NCBI GenBank assembly: GCA_028551475.1
Contig: CM052361.1
Location: forward strand, 13,213,501-13,277,500
Direction: 5' to 3'
From: Casuarina equisetifolia
Lineage: Eukaryota > Streptophyta > Magnoliopsida > Fagales > Casuarinaceae
Length of the DNA: 64,000 nucleotides
Positions within the stretch are counted from its first letter, which is position 1. Each line of letters begins with the position of its first letter. The notes below the pieces were generated by a model, which saw nothing but the letters and a program-made list of their open reading frames with translations, ran no database searches and was not told the DNA's origin. Shown here one piece after another: positions 41,738 through 53,400 of this stretch. A program made the translations under genes and the position numbers.

Positions 41738-42790
41738 ACATTCGCATCAAAGGTCTACATTTTTTCTAATCCTTTAATAAAAAGGAAATTCTATTCTCGT
41801 TATTAAAGTAGCCATTGCTCATTAGGAGTTTCAACTCTTACATAAAGTCCTTAGTTCAATTATAAAGAATTAAGAAAGTTTTTTGTTGACAAATACTTAT
41901 ATCAATTGGAAATAGGCACTGCTTAGGATTAAGAGATTTCAAATTCAACACTGAATTCATGCCTGAGTGTGTGCATTTGTTAAAAATAATAATTTAAAAA
42001 AAATTGGAAGTATTTTTCACCAAATGAATTGATAATCTCCCTTCTATAAAAATCAATTTAAGATTAAAACTACACTATTACTTTTTAGGATATTATCTAT
42101 GGGTTCTTAGTTGTTTCAATCTTGAGTTATTTTCCATAAAAAGGATTCTCAAAAATTATACTCTACATCAATATTTCTTAAGTAACCCCCTAGGATGTAA
42201 TCAAGATAGTAAAGAGGGCTTGTGTGAGAGATCTTATAAAGTAAGTATTTTGGGTTTAAATCTTTTCAGCTATATTTCTAATGACCTAAGTATACTTTGG
42301 AACAAATCGATTTCCCAAAAAAGGAGTTGCTTTGCAACCCTCCATGGGATGACTAGGTAAACTTTTGTCTATACTCCTCAACCATAACAAAACCCCTCTT
42401 CTCTTGCTAGTCCTCTAAAGGGAGGAGAAAGTTGAGAAAAAAGTAAGCTGCTAACAATTATTCTCTTTACAGCAACCACATAAATGACAAGCTTTTGGAT
42501 AAGTCCGCGGCTTGATTAGTTGGAATGGTGGTAGCGAAAAGGTCTTGGATGAAATTAAAGGATGATTTAGTATAACGGTATAGGACAAAGCGTGGGGGAC
42601 AACAAGCATCTAATGATGTAAGTTTGATAGTTGGAACAAATGTAGGAGTAACCACAAGCCACATGGGACACAAGAGTTTGATTCTATCATCGGGCTGTTT
42701 ATTTGGGACAGTAAACAAGGAAGACAAACTAAGTGAACACAAGTAGACGACAATACTACAATAATTGATCAAAGTGGACGACCATGAAGG
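41738..42790. other. Intergenic sequence downstream of the UGT gene
   Basis: I see no gene. The last 200-300 bases next to 42,791 presumably include the UGT 3' UTR. Confidence 0.5.
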
Positions 42791-44371
42791 CTAAGCGCCA
42801 TTACATGCTGGAGCATTGTGTTCCCATGTATCTATCCCAACTTTGGTTCTGACTTTGCTTTTCACATCATTGATGAATTGATTGAAGTTCTTTTCTGATG
42901 ATCCTTGAGAGGTCAAAGCATTTCCTAGTATGCTTTTGAACTCTTTGGTGTTCTTCCTCAATTCATCTGCCAGAGAGGGTTCTCGACTCATAAAATTATT
43001 GATCTTTTCTGCGACTTCCTCCCTTGTGATCATCTTCTTGTCACAAAGATTAAGTCCGATCCTCCAATCATCGACCACTAGTTTTCTGTTAGTGAACTGA
43101 TCAGTCAGCAGGGGGAAGCATAACAGCGGAACACCGTACCATATGCTTTCCAATATTGAATTCCATCCGCAGTGAGTTAGGAACCCTCCAACCGTTGGAT
43201 GTGAGATCACATCAATCTGACGGCACCAAGGCACAATCAAGCCTCTATCCTTGATCTCTTCCTCAAATCTCACGGGTAGGGAGTCAGTTTCACCAGATTG
43301 CACAACATCAGGTCGAAGCACCCAAATGAAACTCACACCACTCTGTGAAACCCCGTTTGCTATTTCTGTAAGATCATGTTTGCTAATATGAGCATAACTC
43401 CCAAATGAGATGTACAAAACTGAACCGTGTGGCTTGTTCTGGAGCCACTGGGTGCAGTCGGTCTCGCACCACAGGCTGGTGGGCACACTGCTCGTGGCGA
43501 ACCCAGATTGGAAAACAGGTCCAATTGCATAGGTTGGCTGCTTTTCTTGTAAGGCTGAGATGGTCTCGGATTCAAACTCTTGGACAGAGTTGCAAATAAT
43601 AAAGTCCGCTCGTTTTACATCGTCAAACGCCTTATACAAGATATGGTGCACCACCGTTGTTATATCATCGGTGGCTTGAAGATAAGACATCAAGTCCTTT
43701 GGTTCGATGGCCCTCACACCCGGTATGTAGTCGATGGTATCCTTGCGGTTATCTAGTAGTGATACCGGACAACAATATCATCAAAAGGTAAAACTGGAAG
43801 AACTGAGGAGACATTGCTTAAAAGAAACAAGGAAGGAAGTTATGCACGTACCTTTTGAAGCAAAATGACCATTTTTAATAAGGAGGTCCAAGTGAAAGTA
43901 CAGGGTAAGAACTAAAACTGGTTCAGTCCAGAAGGAGATATTAACAAGTTTATACTTCTTGGCAATCACTGATGGCCACACGAAAAAAGTATCTGCGATC
44001 AGGCAAGTGACAGAAGGGTCGGAGTGAACCAGTTTTCCCACGAGTTCATCGACGTGGGCCGAGAAAACATGTAAAAGACCCTCCATGAACTGATCATGGT
44101 TCAAGGACCGGTCAAACCCTAGTGGAAAACCATCGCTAATGGTCAGGTAACGTATATCTAGACCGGATTTTCGTGCTTCGGCGAAGATATCTTCGTCGGA
44201 GCCACTGGGTTGGGATTTGATTATGTTGTGATGGATTGATTGGGTGTTCACGAAGGTGATGGTGAAGCCCTTTGATGCAAGCATGAAGGCTAGATGGACG
44301 GAGGGAATAACATGGCCCTGTAGAGGATAGGCGAACATGATAGCGTGAGGCTTCTGGTGACTGTTCGCCAT
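42791..44371 (-). CDS. UGT86A1: UDP-glycosyltransferase, UGT86A type (intact, 2 exons)
   Basis: Family 1 glycosyltransferase moving a sugar, usually glucose, from UDP-sugar to a small acceptor in the cytosol. The acceptor is unknown. Exons are 44371-43852 and 43752-42791 with a 99-bp GT-AG intron, giving 493 aa, a normal length. The start MANSHQKPHAIM is chosen because homology starts there. An in-frame ATG at 44,497 would add 42 residues with no family resemblance. YPLQGHVIP near residue 20 carries the catalytic-type His, and CLIADTFF near 125 the partner Asp. The PSPG box spans 349-392, from WCRQ through HCGWNS and ending DQ; the last Gln is typical of UDP-glucose users. The phrase IEPKDLMSYLQATD is characteristic, from memory, of UGT86A proteins. 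No defect is seen. Substrate and paralogue identity are open. Confidence 0.93.
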
Positions 44372-45540
44372 TGGAGGGTATGCTCCAGAGATAGAACAGG
44401 GTAAGAGATGGAATGACAAAAGATCTAACTGACAGTTGGCCAGTAGAGCTTGAGCCTGATGCTTTTGTACTCCAACCCATGCGGTCATGTTGGCCAAACG
44501 ACAAATGAACTAGTAAAAGAAAGGGAAAAAAATGCATTTGAAAAATTAAAACTGGTATTCTAGTCCAAATGAAGGGGAACTTCGCAACTGAGCTTGGGAC
44601 TACTATAAAATATGAAAGCTTATTCATATTTCCACCTTTATCAGTTCGTTAAAAAACAAAATAGCAAGATACTAAGAACAAGTAAAACACCACTGAAAAA
44701 CGTTAAGCAATAAAAAAAAAATCAAAGAACAAAAACAACATAAGTTCGTCTTACTCAATTCTCTTAGTTCGGGCACTCTTAAAAATTAAGAAAAAAAACT
44801 AATAAAAAATAATGAAAACCTGAGATAATTAATTACAACTTTATCTCTATTTAAAAAGACAAATATACTATGTTAATTTTAGTCAGCAGAAAACAGTTGT
44901 TTATGGAAACCCATTTGAACAGAGACAGCAGCCAGTATTCGTGGCTGTCCACGTCAACTACAATGGCAACAGATGACTAACACGTACACTCGCATGAAGC
45001 AAGCATTGGGCCTCATGGATACAAGTGACAAATCCTAGCCAGACATCTCATAACGCGACGGAGCCGTCGTGCGTGGAGGTGTTGAATTGGCAAGCTTAGG
45101 TTTTGACTCGATAAGTACCATGCGTGGGCAGTGGCGTTGGGTTACGGCTGTAGTTTCTTGAGGCGCATAGATGGGTGCCATGTCGGGTTATGAAGGCGTC
45201 TTGTTGCTAAGGTTTGAGGCGCCGTGGCCATGGCTTAAGTGTTCGGGGAATGGAATGGAGTGGTGAAAGAGCCTTGCTATTTCGGTTGTTTGTGACCCAA
45301 AGCAGCCGTGCTCGTCACACTTTACAATCTTTCATCAATGGTAACTTGATGGCTACTTTAGAAAATAATAAATGTAGTTTGCTATAAAGAAAAATAAAAA
45401 TTACGGCTTCCTCTTATCTTAAAATATATAGAACTTGACAGATAGCTTAAAAAATCTGATTAGAAAGATCAGTTTTTGAAATTGAAGACGAGTTCAAATC
45501 TGAAACATCACCGGTTCAAATTTCAGGTTTAGGTTCAGAT
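44372..45540. other. Upstream region of the UGT gene
   Basis: This is the presumed promoter and 5' flank. I see no other gene. A GC-richer stretch at about 44,930-45,330 has no recognisable coding content. Confidence 0.45.
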
Positions 45541-46502
45541 TTTGAGATATTAATAAACATACCGATGAACTAACTTATTGACTGCAACTAGGATGATAGG
45601 GACCTTCCATTTGTACATTAGCCCTTGTCCATATTGTAGCCTTCTTATCTTTCTTGGTTTTCTATTGATCTGGTATTTATTCTACTTGTAATCTCCTTGT
45701 AGAACAATTCATTTGAGCCATCAATAACATAGATTGTTGAGTTATTATGCTTTTTGTGTTTCAAGATAGTATTTGAGCTTAGATCTCCAAAAACAAAAAA
45801 AAAAAAAAAAAAAGGGAATAACCAGACTTAATATAAAACCTCCTACTCACTGGGCACTTCCCATAGATGGAATCACAAAATGCCTACAAATCTAACTTGC
45901 CATCTAATCTTATGAATAATCCTCATCTAGGAGAATGTTTAAGATACTTGATGAAGTGAAGTAATTTGGTTGTTGAGACTACTTCATGAATTATAAGTTC
46001 ATTCTCTATAACTTATGTTCTTGTTTTGTAATAACAAATTAGCTACAAAAATTGTTACAAACCCTATAGTGCATGAGAAGACTAAATACATAAAAATTGA
46101 TTGTCATTTTATATGTGAAAAAATTATAGTGAGAATATCTAAACTTCTCATATTTCTACTAAGGACTAACCAGCAGATTCATTCCCCAAGGCATTGGGTT
46201 GGCAGCATGACCTTCTTCTAGGCAAATTGAGAACCTCTGATTTATATGCAACACGAGGGGGCGTTAAAAGTAATATTGCCAACATAGTTACTTGAGTTTT
46301 CTTATTGACCACTAATTAATAGGATGGTGGGAATCTCCATTTGTACATTGGTCCTTGTCCTTATTGTATCCTTCTTATCTTTCTTGGTTTTCTATTCATC
46401 TCAAATCTATCTTCTACTTGTAATCTCCTTGTAAAACGATTCATTTAATCAATCAATAATACAGATTGCTACGTTGTTATACCTTCCGTGTTTCAAGAAG
46501 TT
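45541..46502 (+). mobile_element. Heavily shortened Copia relic with two LTRs
   Basis: Direct repeats of roughly 230 bp at about 45,541-45,779 and 46,267-46,502 share CTTATCTTTCTTGGTTTTCT and CTTGTAATCTCCTTGTA. They flank only about 0.5 kb. The internal part resembles the end of Copia RNase H near 46,020-46,140 ('HEKTKYIKIDCHFICEKI'). A purine-rich run (CGAGGGGGCG) just before the right copy matches a Copia polypurine tract. So this is a large-deletion derivative of a Copia element. It is broken, and the borders are approximate. Confidence 0.65.
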
Positions 46503-47329
46503 TAAATGAATCTAACCGCCAACGGGCCTCTGCGTTTTACTAAACCTCTCTTTGCTTTTTTTCAGAAAGTTCTAGTTTTTGACCAAGTGGTGGCATCCCA
46601 CGCATTAAGTTTCCAAAAACTAGAGGCGGTGGGCTTTGAAAATCCCGCCTAATTTTACATTTAATCGACAAATGATGAATTAGCATGTGCCACTTCCAAG
46701 CATGGCGAAGGCTGCCACTCAAACTAGAACTTTTATTTTAGTGGAGAACGATACAAAAAGATTGAATCAATCCTCGCTCGAATTGGAGAATTCATCAAGA
46801 CAAAGAACAAAACCTAGAAGTCTACTATTTTACTTGACAGCGATCAAGCACCAGTCGAAAGCGTCTTGTGGACATATATCATATCAAGAAAAAGCATTAA
46901 GTGTTAGTTAGTGGGGGATCCTAAAAGAATCCGGGGCGACTGTAATTTTACAAGTTAAAACGTTTTATAATAGGTGGAGTTTATAAAGACGACGAAGCCT
47001 CCCTTATCGGTTGATTGGAGTTTTCTGTCAAGTCTCGGTGATTGGTTTAAGAAAACAAGTGAAAGATGAGTGATGGGATGTCTCCCTTATTATAAACAGA
47101 ATGGTAAGAAATAGCTGCAGTGAGGAAAAAAGAGTGTTACGTCAAAGAGACTATTGGGACAACAAAATGCTTGGCCTTCTTTCACATTTCATGGACAAGT
47201 CACTGCCTAGGCATTTGGCAGCTGTTACTATAGCTTGAGAGGTGCTATCTTGCTGAATTGGATAACTCATCAAGATGGAAAACAAAGAGGACATGTTATA
47301 GGGCCCAAGATGGGTATTGGCAACAACCC
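46503..47329. other. Intergenic, no gene recognised
   Basis: The plus frame at 46,687-46,911 has no family resemblance. Short phrases such as 'CATCAAGA..AAAGAACAAA' recur in diverged form near 47,270, suggesting an old local duplication. Confidence 0.4.
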
Positions 47330-47565
47330 TACAACTCTATTATTTTGTTTGACAGGGATTGAACACAAGTCTGGAACCCTCGTCACGACGTACAGCATAA
47401 TGATCTTTACTTGGAAATGAAAGAATCTGGAGTATTACTTAACCTGAACTACAACTCTATTATTTTGTTTGACTGGGATTGACCACAAGTCTGGAACCCT
47501 CGTCACGACGAACAGCATAATGATCTTTACTTGGAAATGAAAGAATCCGGGTATCACTTAACCTC
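47330..47565. repeat. 120-bp tandem duplication
   Basis: Unit 1 is 47,330-47,449 and unit 2 starts at 47,450. Both begin TACAACTCTATTATTTTGTT and contain GGAACCCTCGTCACGACG and TTTACTTGGAAATGAAAGAA. Only a few differences are seen, so it is recent or conserved by conversion. Confidence 0.85.
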
Positions 47566-47767
47566 AAAAGACTCGACATTCAATTAGAGAAGCTTTTAAT
47601 TCCCTCATCTAGTAGGCTGTTGCTTTTAGCATGTCCAAAAGATCTGGAGAAAATATAAGGTTTTTTTTATGCCCAGAGGGCATTTGTTATACAAGATTTC
47701 AAGATTTATAGCCAACATTGATGAGAATCGATGGATAGCAACATCGGTGTCAGCCACATGGCCTCAA

Positions 47768-47799
<32 letters not shown>

Positions 47800-47822
47800 C
47801 CAGACCCAGACCCAGACCCAGT
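47768..47822. repeat. Hexanucleotide microsatellite, two variants
   Basis: About five GCAGAC units are followed by about four CCAGAC units, so the repeat changes one base midway. Frames through it read Asp-Ala then Asp-Pro or Gln-Thr runs. These are a by-product of the repeat. Confidence 0.9.
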
Positions 47823-50429
47823 GGCTGGGCACGGTTGGCAAGTGCAAAATGAAGCGGAAACCGACAAAGAAACCGGATGCCAGATTGAACAACAAATAAC
47901 CATCTTCATCAATGCACATGCAGGCCTAACAGTCTAACATTGTTTAACTGCGGTGGTTGAGCCACCAACCCGTATAAATCAGCGACCTTGTTAAAGGGTA
48001 GGTTTGGAGTGGCCAAGTTGGGAAGCAAAGGCACACAACTTTGTTTGGACTTGACCCCTTTGATATTTATGCGAAGGAAAGCATATCTAATGCCATAAAC
48101 GGGATGAGAATTGGGCTAGAACTGAACATAAAAAGGTACAAACAGAGCCATTTAGAGCAATTGGACTCGGTAAACATTGTGTTCCATCTTCCTTTTTCAG
48201 ATCCAAAAATATTCTGATTGACTTGTTATGTAAAATGAACACCCAGTGACTAAAATTAATTCATAAATAAAAACTTTCAAATGTAATTCAATATTCAATC
48301 ACAAGATTAACAAAATCCTAATAAGAATTCCTTTGACTAACCACAAACCCTAACCCAAAGTCTAAGAGAGATGTGGTTTAAGCTATCATCGCCCTTTTGA
48401 CATCCGATACCACTCAAATAGGTAACAAACTCAGCTTCCTTTTCTTTCTCTCATTCCCTATTATTTAAACCGCACTTAAGATTCCTTATTCTTTACAACA
48501 TATTCTTTCATTCAAATTATCCCACTTGCGATTCTTTATTCTCCATAGCATATTCCTTTATTAAAATTAAAATGAACAATATATTTTATTATTTTTATTA
48601 TTGCCACGTGGTTTTGACATCCTTCGATTTCTCCTTTTGTACGTAAGTTTGGGTTTCCTAAGTTGCCTGTGAAATCTATATCGGATGGATTCATTAGCAC
48701 CCAGAGAGGATAAAAATGATGTTCATTCTCCAATCTAGTGGATTAGAACATCGGTTAACATCCTGAAGGTACCGTTCATACACCTTTGATTTGGTTTGGA
48801 CTAATATCTGGGAGACCAAATGTCTTTTGGAAGCAATGGCAGCTGTTAGCTAATTGGTAATGACAGAGCCATGTATGGGAGAGACCCTTGGTTTCCAACT
48901 TGAACAACCCTAAAGCATCATGAATCACAAATCTAGCCTCCCTTTCCAATAACTGGTTCAGTGATATCATCATGCTCTACCTGCTCCATGTATGGAGGGA
49001 TAGATGACATCAGCAGCATCTTCTACCACCGCAATGGCAATGGCAAGAATGTTCCTAGGATATCGTAGCTTGGACTCAGAATCTCGATGGCATCTCTCAA
49101 TGAAATTTGCTTTTCAACTTGACCAATAAAATCGCTTTGCTGTCTTCTTTAAGAGAAAAAAACTGGTGATCTATGTGAAAAGCTAACGTATTTGTGTCAC
49201 AAACTTGATAATTCTCAATAGAATAAAATATGAAGTCTAGAAGAACAATCTTAGTAATTCTAAAAGTAACAGACAATATTAAAGAACAATTGAAGGCTAC
49301 TAATCAGGAAACTATTCAAACTCTAATTACTAAAGATACTTAAATTTTGGATGATAAAATTACTTGAACACTTTTAATTTTCAATACCTTTTCTGGAGCA
49401 TGTAGCCTCTAACTACAATTCCACTAGTGTTCTCCAAAGTCTTTTACTAACTTCTTTTCTATCTTTTAAAGACCTTATCTTATCTTGAATCTTTTGGAAG
49501 CTTTATTCAATCTTTGTTTAATTTTTGTTTTTTGAGAATCCTATCTTATCCTATTCTTTCTTGACTTCCTATTTTATACGTGGATGCATCATGACATTTG
49601 AGTAAATACTGTTCTTTTTTCGTCAATTTCTGCGGCGCTCTTTTCTTGTCAAATGCAAGTTTATCCCGAGTGACAAACGAACATCATTTCAGCACTCTGA
49701 TCATTTTGCAACGTGAAAGTCCCTTTCCACATTATTACTCTTACTTTTTGCCCCTTTGTATGACGGGAAAGCGATTAAGACACTCCCAATTAGCGAGGAA
49801 TAAGAGGATGCCCGAAAGTCTATAAATGAATCCATTCAACTGGCTAATCAATAAACACAACTCATTGAGAACGTGAAAAAAGTTAGATATCCATCTCTCG
49901 GCCTCAATCAGAATCAAAAGATGAAACCCTTTAACAGAAATTTTGTAGATTGGTGCAAAACCAGTGCTTGTGACCATATCAGAAGCTGCAGTCTTCCGTA
50001 TCAACAATTATCGGTTAAAGCTCTTGATGGCCAACAAAATGCATAGAAGGCGCAAGTTCGGTAATGCAAAATATTTTTACGAAATTCTGTTTATTCTGCT
50101 TGTGTAGCATTGCCGCTACAAAAGGTTTCAAACACATCAGGATTTCCAATCAGATGATTTTGTTCCTTTCGTCCATTGGGATTGTACAGTTTCTCACATC
50201 ATCTATGAAACATGATATACAGCCAAATAAGAAAAAGAAATAAGCTGGAAACAGAGCTGTATGAAGTTATTCCATGTCTATTTTTGTACAACTAAGGAGG
50301 ACTCCTTGATTAAATCTTTACCCTCAACACTACACCGGAATTATACTCGCCTTCATTGCCCCTTCCCCCATGCACCTCAAATCAGGTAAATGGAAGATGA
50401 TTGTCCTCACCATCGTCCAAAGATAAAGC
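47823..50429. other. Intergenic between TKI1-like and UGT genes
   Basis: No gene is recognised on either strand. A short diverged duplication is visible at 48,480-48,565 (GATTC(C/T)TTATTCT...CATATTC(T/C)TT). The end next to 50,430 should include the 3' UTR of the TKI1-like gene. Confidence 0.45.
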
Positions 50430-53400
50430 TCAGATCCCACTTCCAATTTTAAAATTTGAAAAGGAGGCAGCTTCTCGAGCTTCAGCCGTTGCTGATTCCT
50501 TCTTGTCCAACCCAAAAAATGAACAATTTTGGAACGCATCCAGACTGCTTGCTATGAGACGGTTCAAACCGCTAAGGCTATCACTTAGAATCAGGTCTTC
50601 ATTGTGGTATTTAGAAGACGGCATATCCAAGTCCAGAGGTCCTAAAGAATCAGGCTGCATATGGAGACCATTAAATCAAGTCAACCATCCGTAAAAGGAT
50701 ACCGAAGGTGAACAATGACAGCAAACACTATTCGGATTCACAAACTCAAGCAATTGCGTTTCTTAGTGAAAGCGTGTTTGGAAAAAGGTGCAAAAACATT
50801 TTGGTTTTGTGAAATAGTCTTTTTTGTTGCGCGTAATTAGGCAGATAGATTTCAGAATGTGAACCAGCAAGCTCCTAGATGGTTAATGGGCTTAAAAATA
50901 GCATAAGTGCTCTGAAGGAAACATACCCAATATATATCTGATAGCGCGTTGAAATCCTTCTCTGAATTGTCCAGGATATGTGGATCAGACTGAGACTCAT
51001 CCCCAGAGTCTCCACGAGTAGGGTTTTCTACAGGTTTCTGTACTTCATGTAGCTCCTGCAAGAAAGTATATTGATATTACAACTGTTTTTACTCTGCCAG
51101 CAACCTTCAAAGCAACTATTTGTGTTCCCAAGCAGCAGGATAGCATGATTATATAACAAATATTACAAATACCTCCACAGAACAACCAGTGCCCTCCAAG
51201 TATGTTGTTCTCGCTGTCTGTTTGCATGCTTCTGGAGAAGCAACTCTGGATGAAGTTGGATACTCCTGAGACATAACAGGATTCTTTTTAAATGAGAAGG
51301 CATCACATGTTTCTTCAGCATCCCATATGGAACATGCATGGGATGACAGAGTAGGTGGATATCCTATCTTGTCCTGATGCTTAGATATGTGAGCAGCAAT
51401 AGCAGCATCAAATGAGTCGCAGCTGAATGGAATCTGCTGAAGGCATTGAGAGCTTTCGGCAACAGGTTGGCCAATGCAATTTGCATCAATATCATGAGAA
51501 ACTCCTAAAAGTAGATCTCCAACACTTATGTTCGTAAGGGTATCAGCCCATTCCCCAGCAGATAAGCCAGTCCCAGAGCTTAATCTCAGCTCTTCCTGTG
51601 CATAATACAAAACAAAATATTTAAGTTCAGAAATGGAAACATAAAACCATATACTTGCCATGGCATAAGTAGATTTCAATTTAAGTTCTGACATTTCATA
51701 GTCATAAAGAAACTAAATCCCTATGAATCCAAGGCACCATCTGCTAGTCAGAAAGCAGTGCTTTACAGAATTTGCTTTCTAATTGCATGAGAAGAAACAT
51801 TCCAGAGTTAACCATTCCCCAAATATGTCAAAATTTACTAGCAGTATCTAACTGAATGGATTGAATATTTGGCATAGTATGCAGGGTTACAAAGCCATTT
51901 GCAGGTGGACACATTGAAGAACAGCAATCACACTTGCAGCCTGACAGCACGAAATAACAGAAAAGTTATGAATACCGGAAAAGAGAAGGAAAATTACCAC
52001 ATATTCAATTTGTCTCATAATAGTCTCATCCCTATCCTCATTTTGGTGCCATGATATGTTTGTAGCATGATCAGGGGACTCCACGAGGTTATGGATTGGA
52101 CCCTTGCAAGCATACTTATTCATCCCACTGGGCACGTTAGTTGAAGCAGAAGGAATAGCTTGGTTCATGCTCCCCGAGGTTAGTTGATCATTATAGAGAT
52201 CCACAGAGCAATCCTCAGTCGATGGCATGGATGTGAGTGCTGAGCCTATTATTTTATCCTTTATATGGTCATCCTTCATGTTATGTTCACCCAGAATGCA
52301 GCATGATGCTGTAGGTACTTGCACTGCATCAGATCCATACTCACCATTGGAAAACCAACCATACCTTCAAGGAGATTTCATTGGTTAGTCACAAAGTTAA
52401 ATGACATATTCTGAAAGGCATTATATTTAGTTGGACAAGGCATTAGCAGGAACCTTAAACGAAAAACTGAAGGCCTTCCCAGCGTTGCATATATATCTGC
52501 AGCACTAACAAGAGAGTCCTGTGTCCATCTCTGACAACCCACCAGGTTTTCCCTTTGAACAATGAAAGGGAAAAGCATTAGATCTCCAGATGCCACACTC
52601 GAATTGCCCCATTTGCGATTTAGATGTTCCAAAACTGATGATATCCTCTTCCGGGTACTAAGAGTGAGCTCCAGGAATGGATTATGCTTATCCTGCGAAC
52701 AGATGAAAAATGATCAACGTAATTATAAGTGCAGGACACAGTTCAGCTGCTAAAACCTCATACCAGATCAAACTCAGTTATTTTTGGTGCTCACCATTTC
52801 CAAGGCTCTCCGTGTATTATCATCAATTGGGAATAATTGGAGCTTCAGTTTCATAGAAGTGAGTATATTGTTGTCAACAAAAAGATTTTGTGAAAAAGGA
52901 GGCAAAGAAGGTAGAGCTTTTCCAGCAAGATCAGAATCCTTTTGGCCTGGAAATTAGAATGGAAACACGTAATCGTTTTAAAATCTTCAGGTGACTTGAA
53001 CTCAAAACCTTCGAGTAACAAAGATTTGGGAAAAACAACTAGGCACCCACCTGGAATACCTGGGTCCTGATCAACCTCCTTATCAGTAGCTGTCCGCTCC
53101 AAATGCTCAGCAGCATCAGCAACCAGGGAAACCCCAGCAATTGCAGCCTTTTCCCATTTTTTATATGCAGCTGATGAGATGACACCTGCTAGTCACAAGA
53201 CAGAGGAAATTTTATCCTCGAGTGTTTTGAGCTTCAAAATACAGGAAATTGCTGTTTCATATGTACTAAATTAAGAATGATAAGAACAATGTTCATATAC
53301 GAATAATAAAAAAAGGGTTTAGTAGTGCAGTGGAGATCTGTAATAATATAGGTAACAGATAATATCAGTGCAACAGCACTTTGACCAAACCTCAAATTCA

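Noticed and set aside
44371-44497. Upstream in-frame ATG as the UGT start
   Set aside because: The extra 42 residues resemble no UGT N-terminus, whereas MANSHQKPHAIM fits the family start.
47669-47937. Asp-Ala/Asp-Pro repeat peptides as an acidic protein
   Set aside because: Several frames on both strands read through the hexanucleotide microsatellite; there is no support beyond the repeat.
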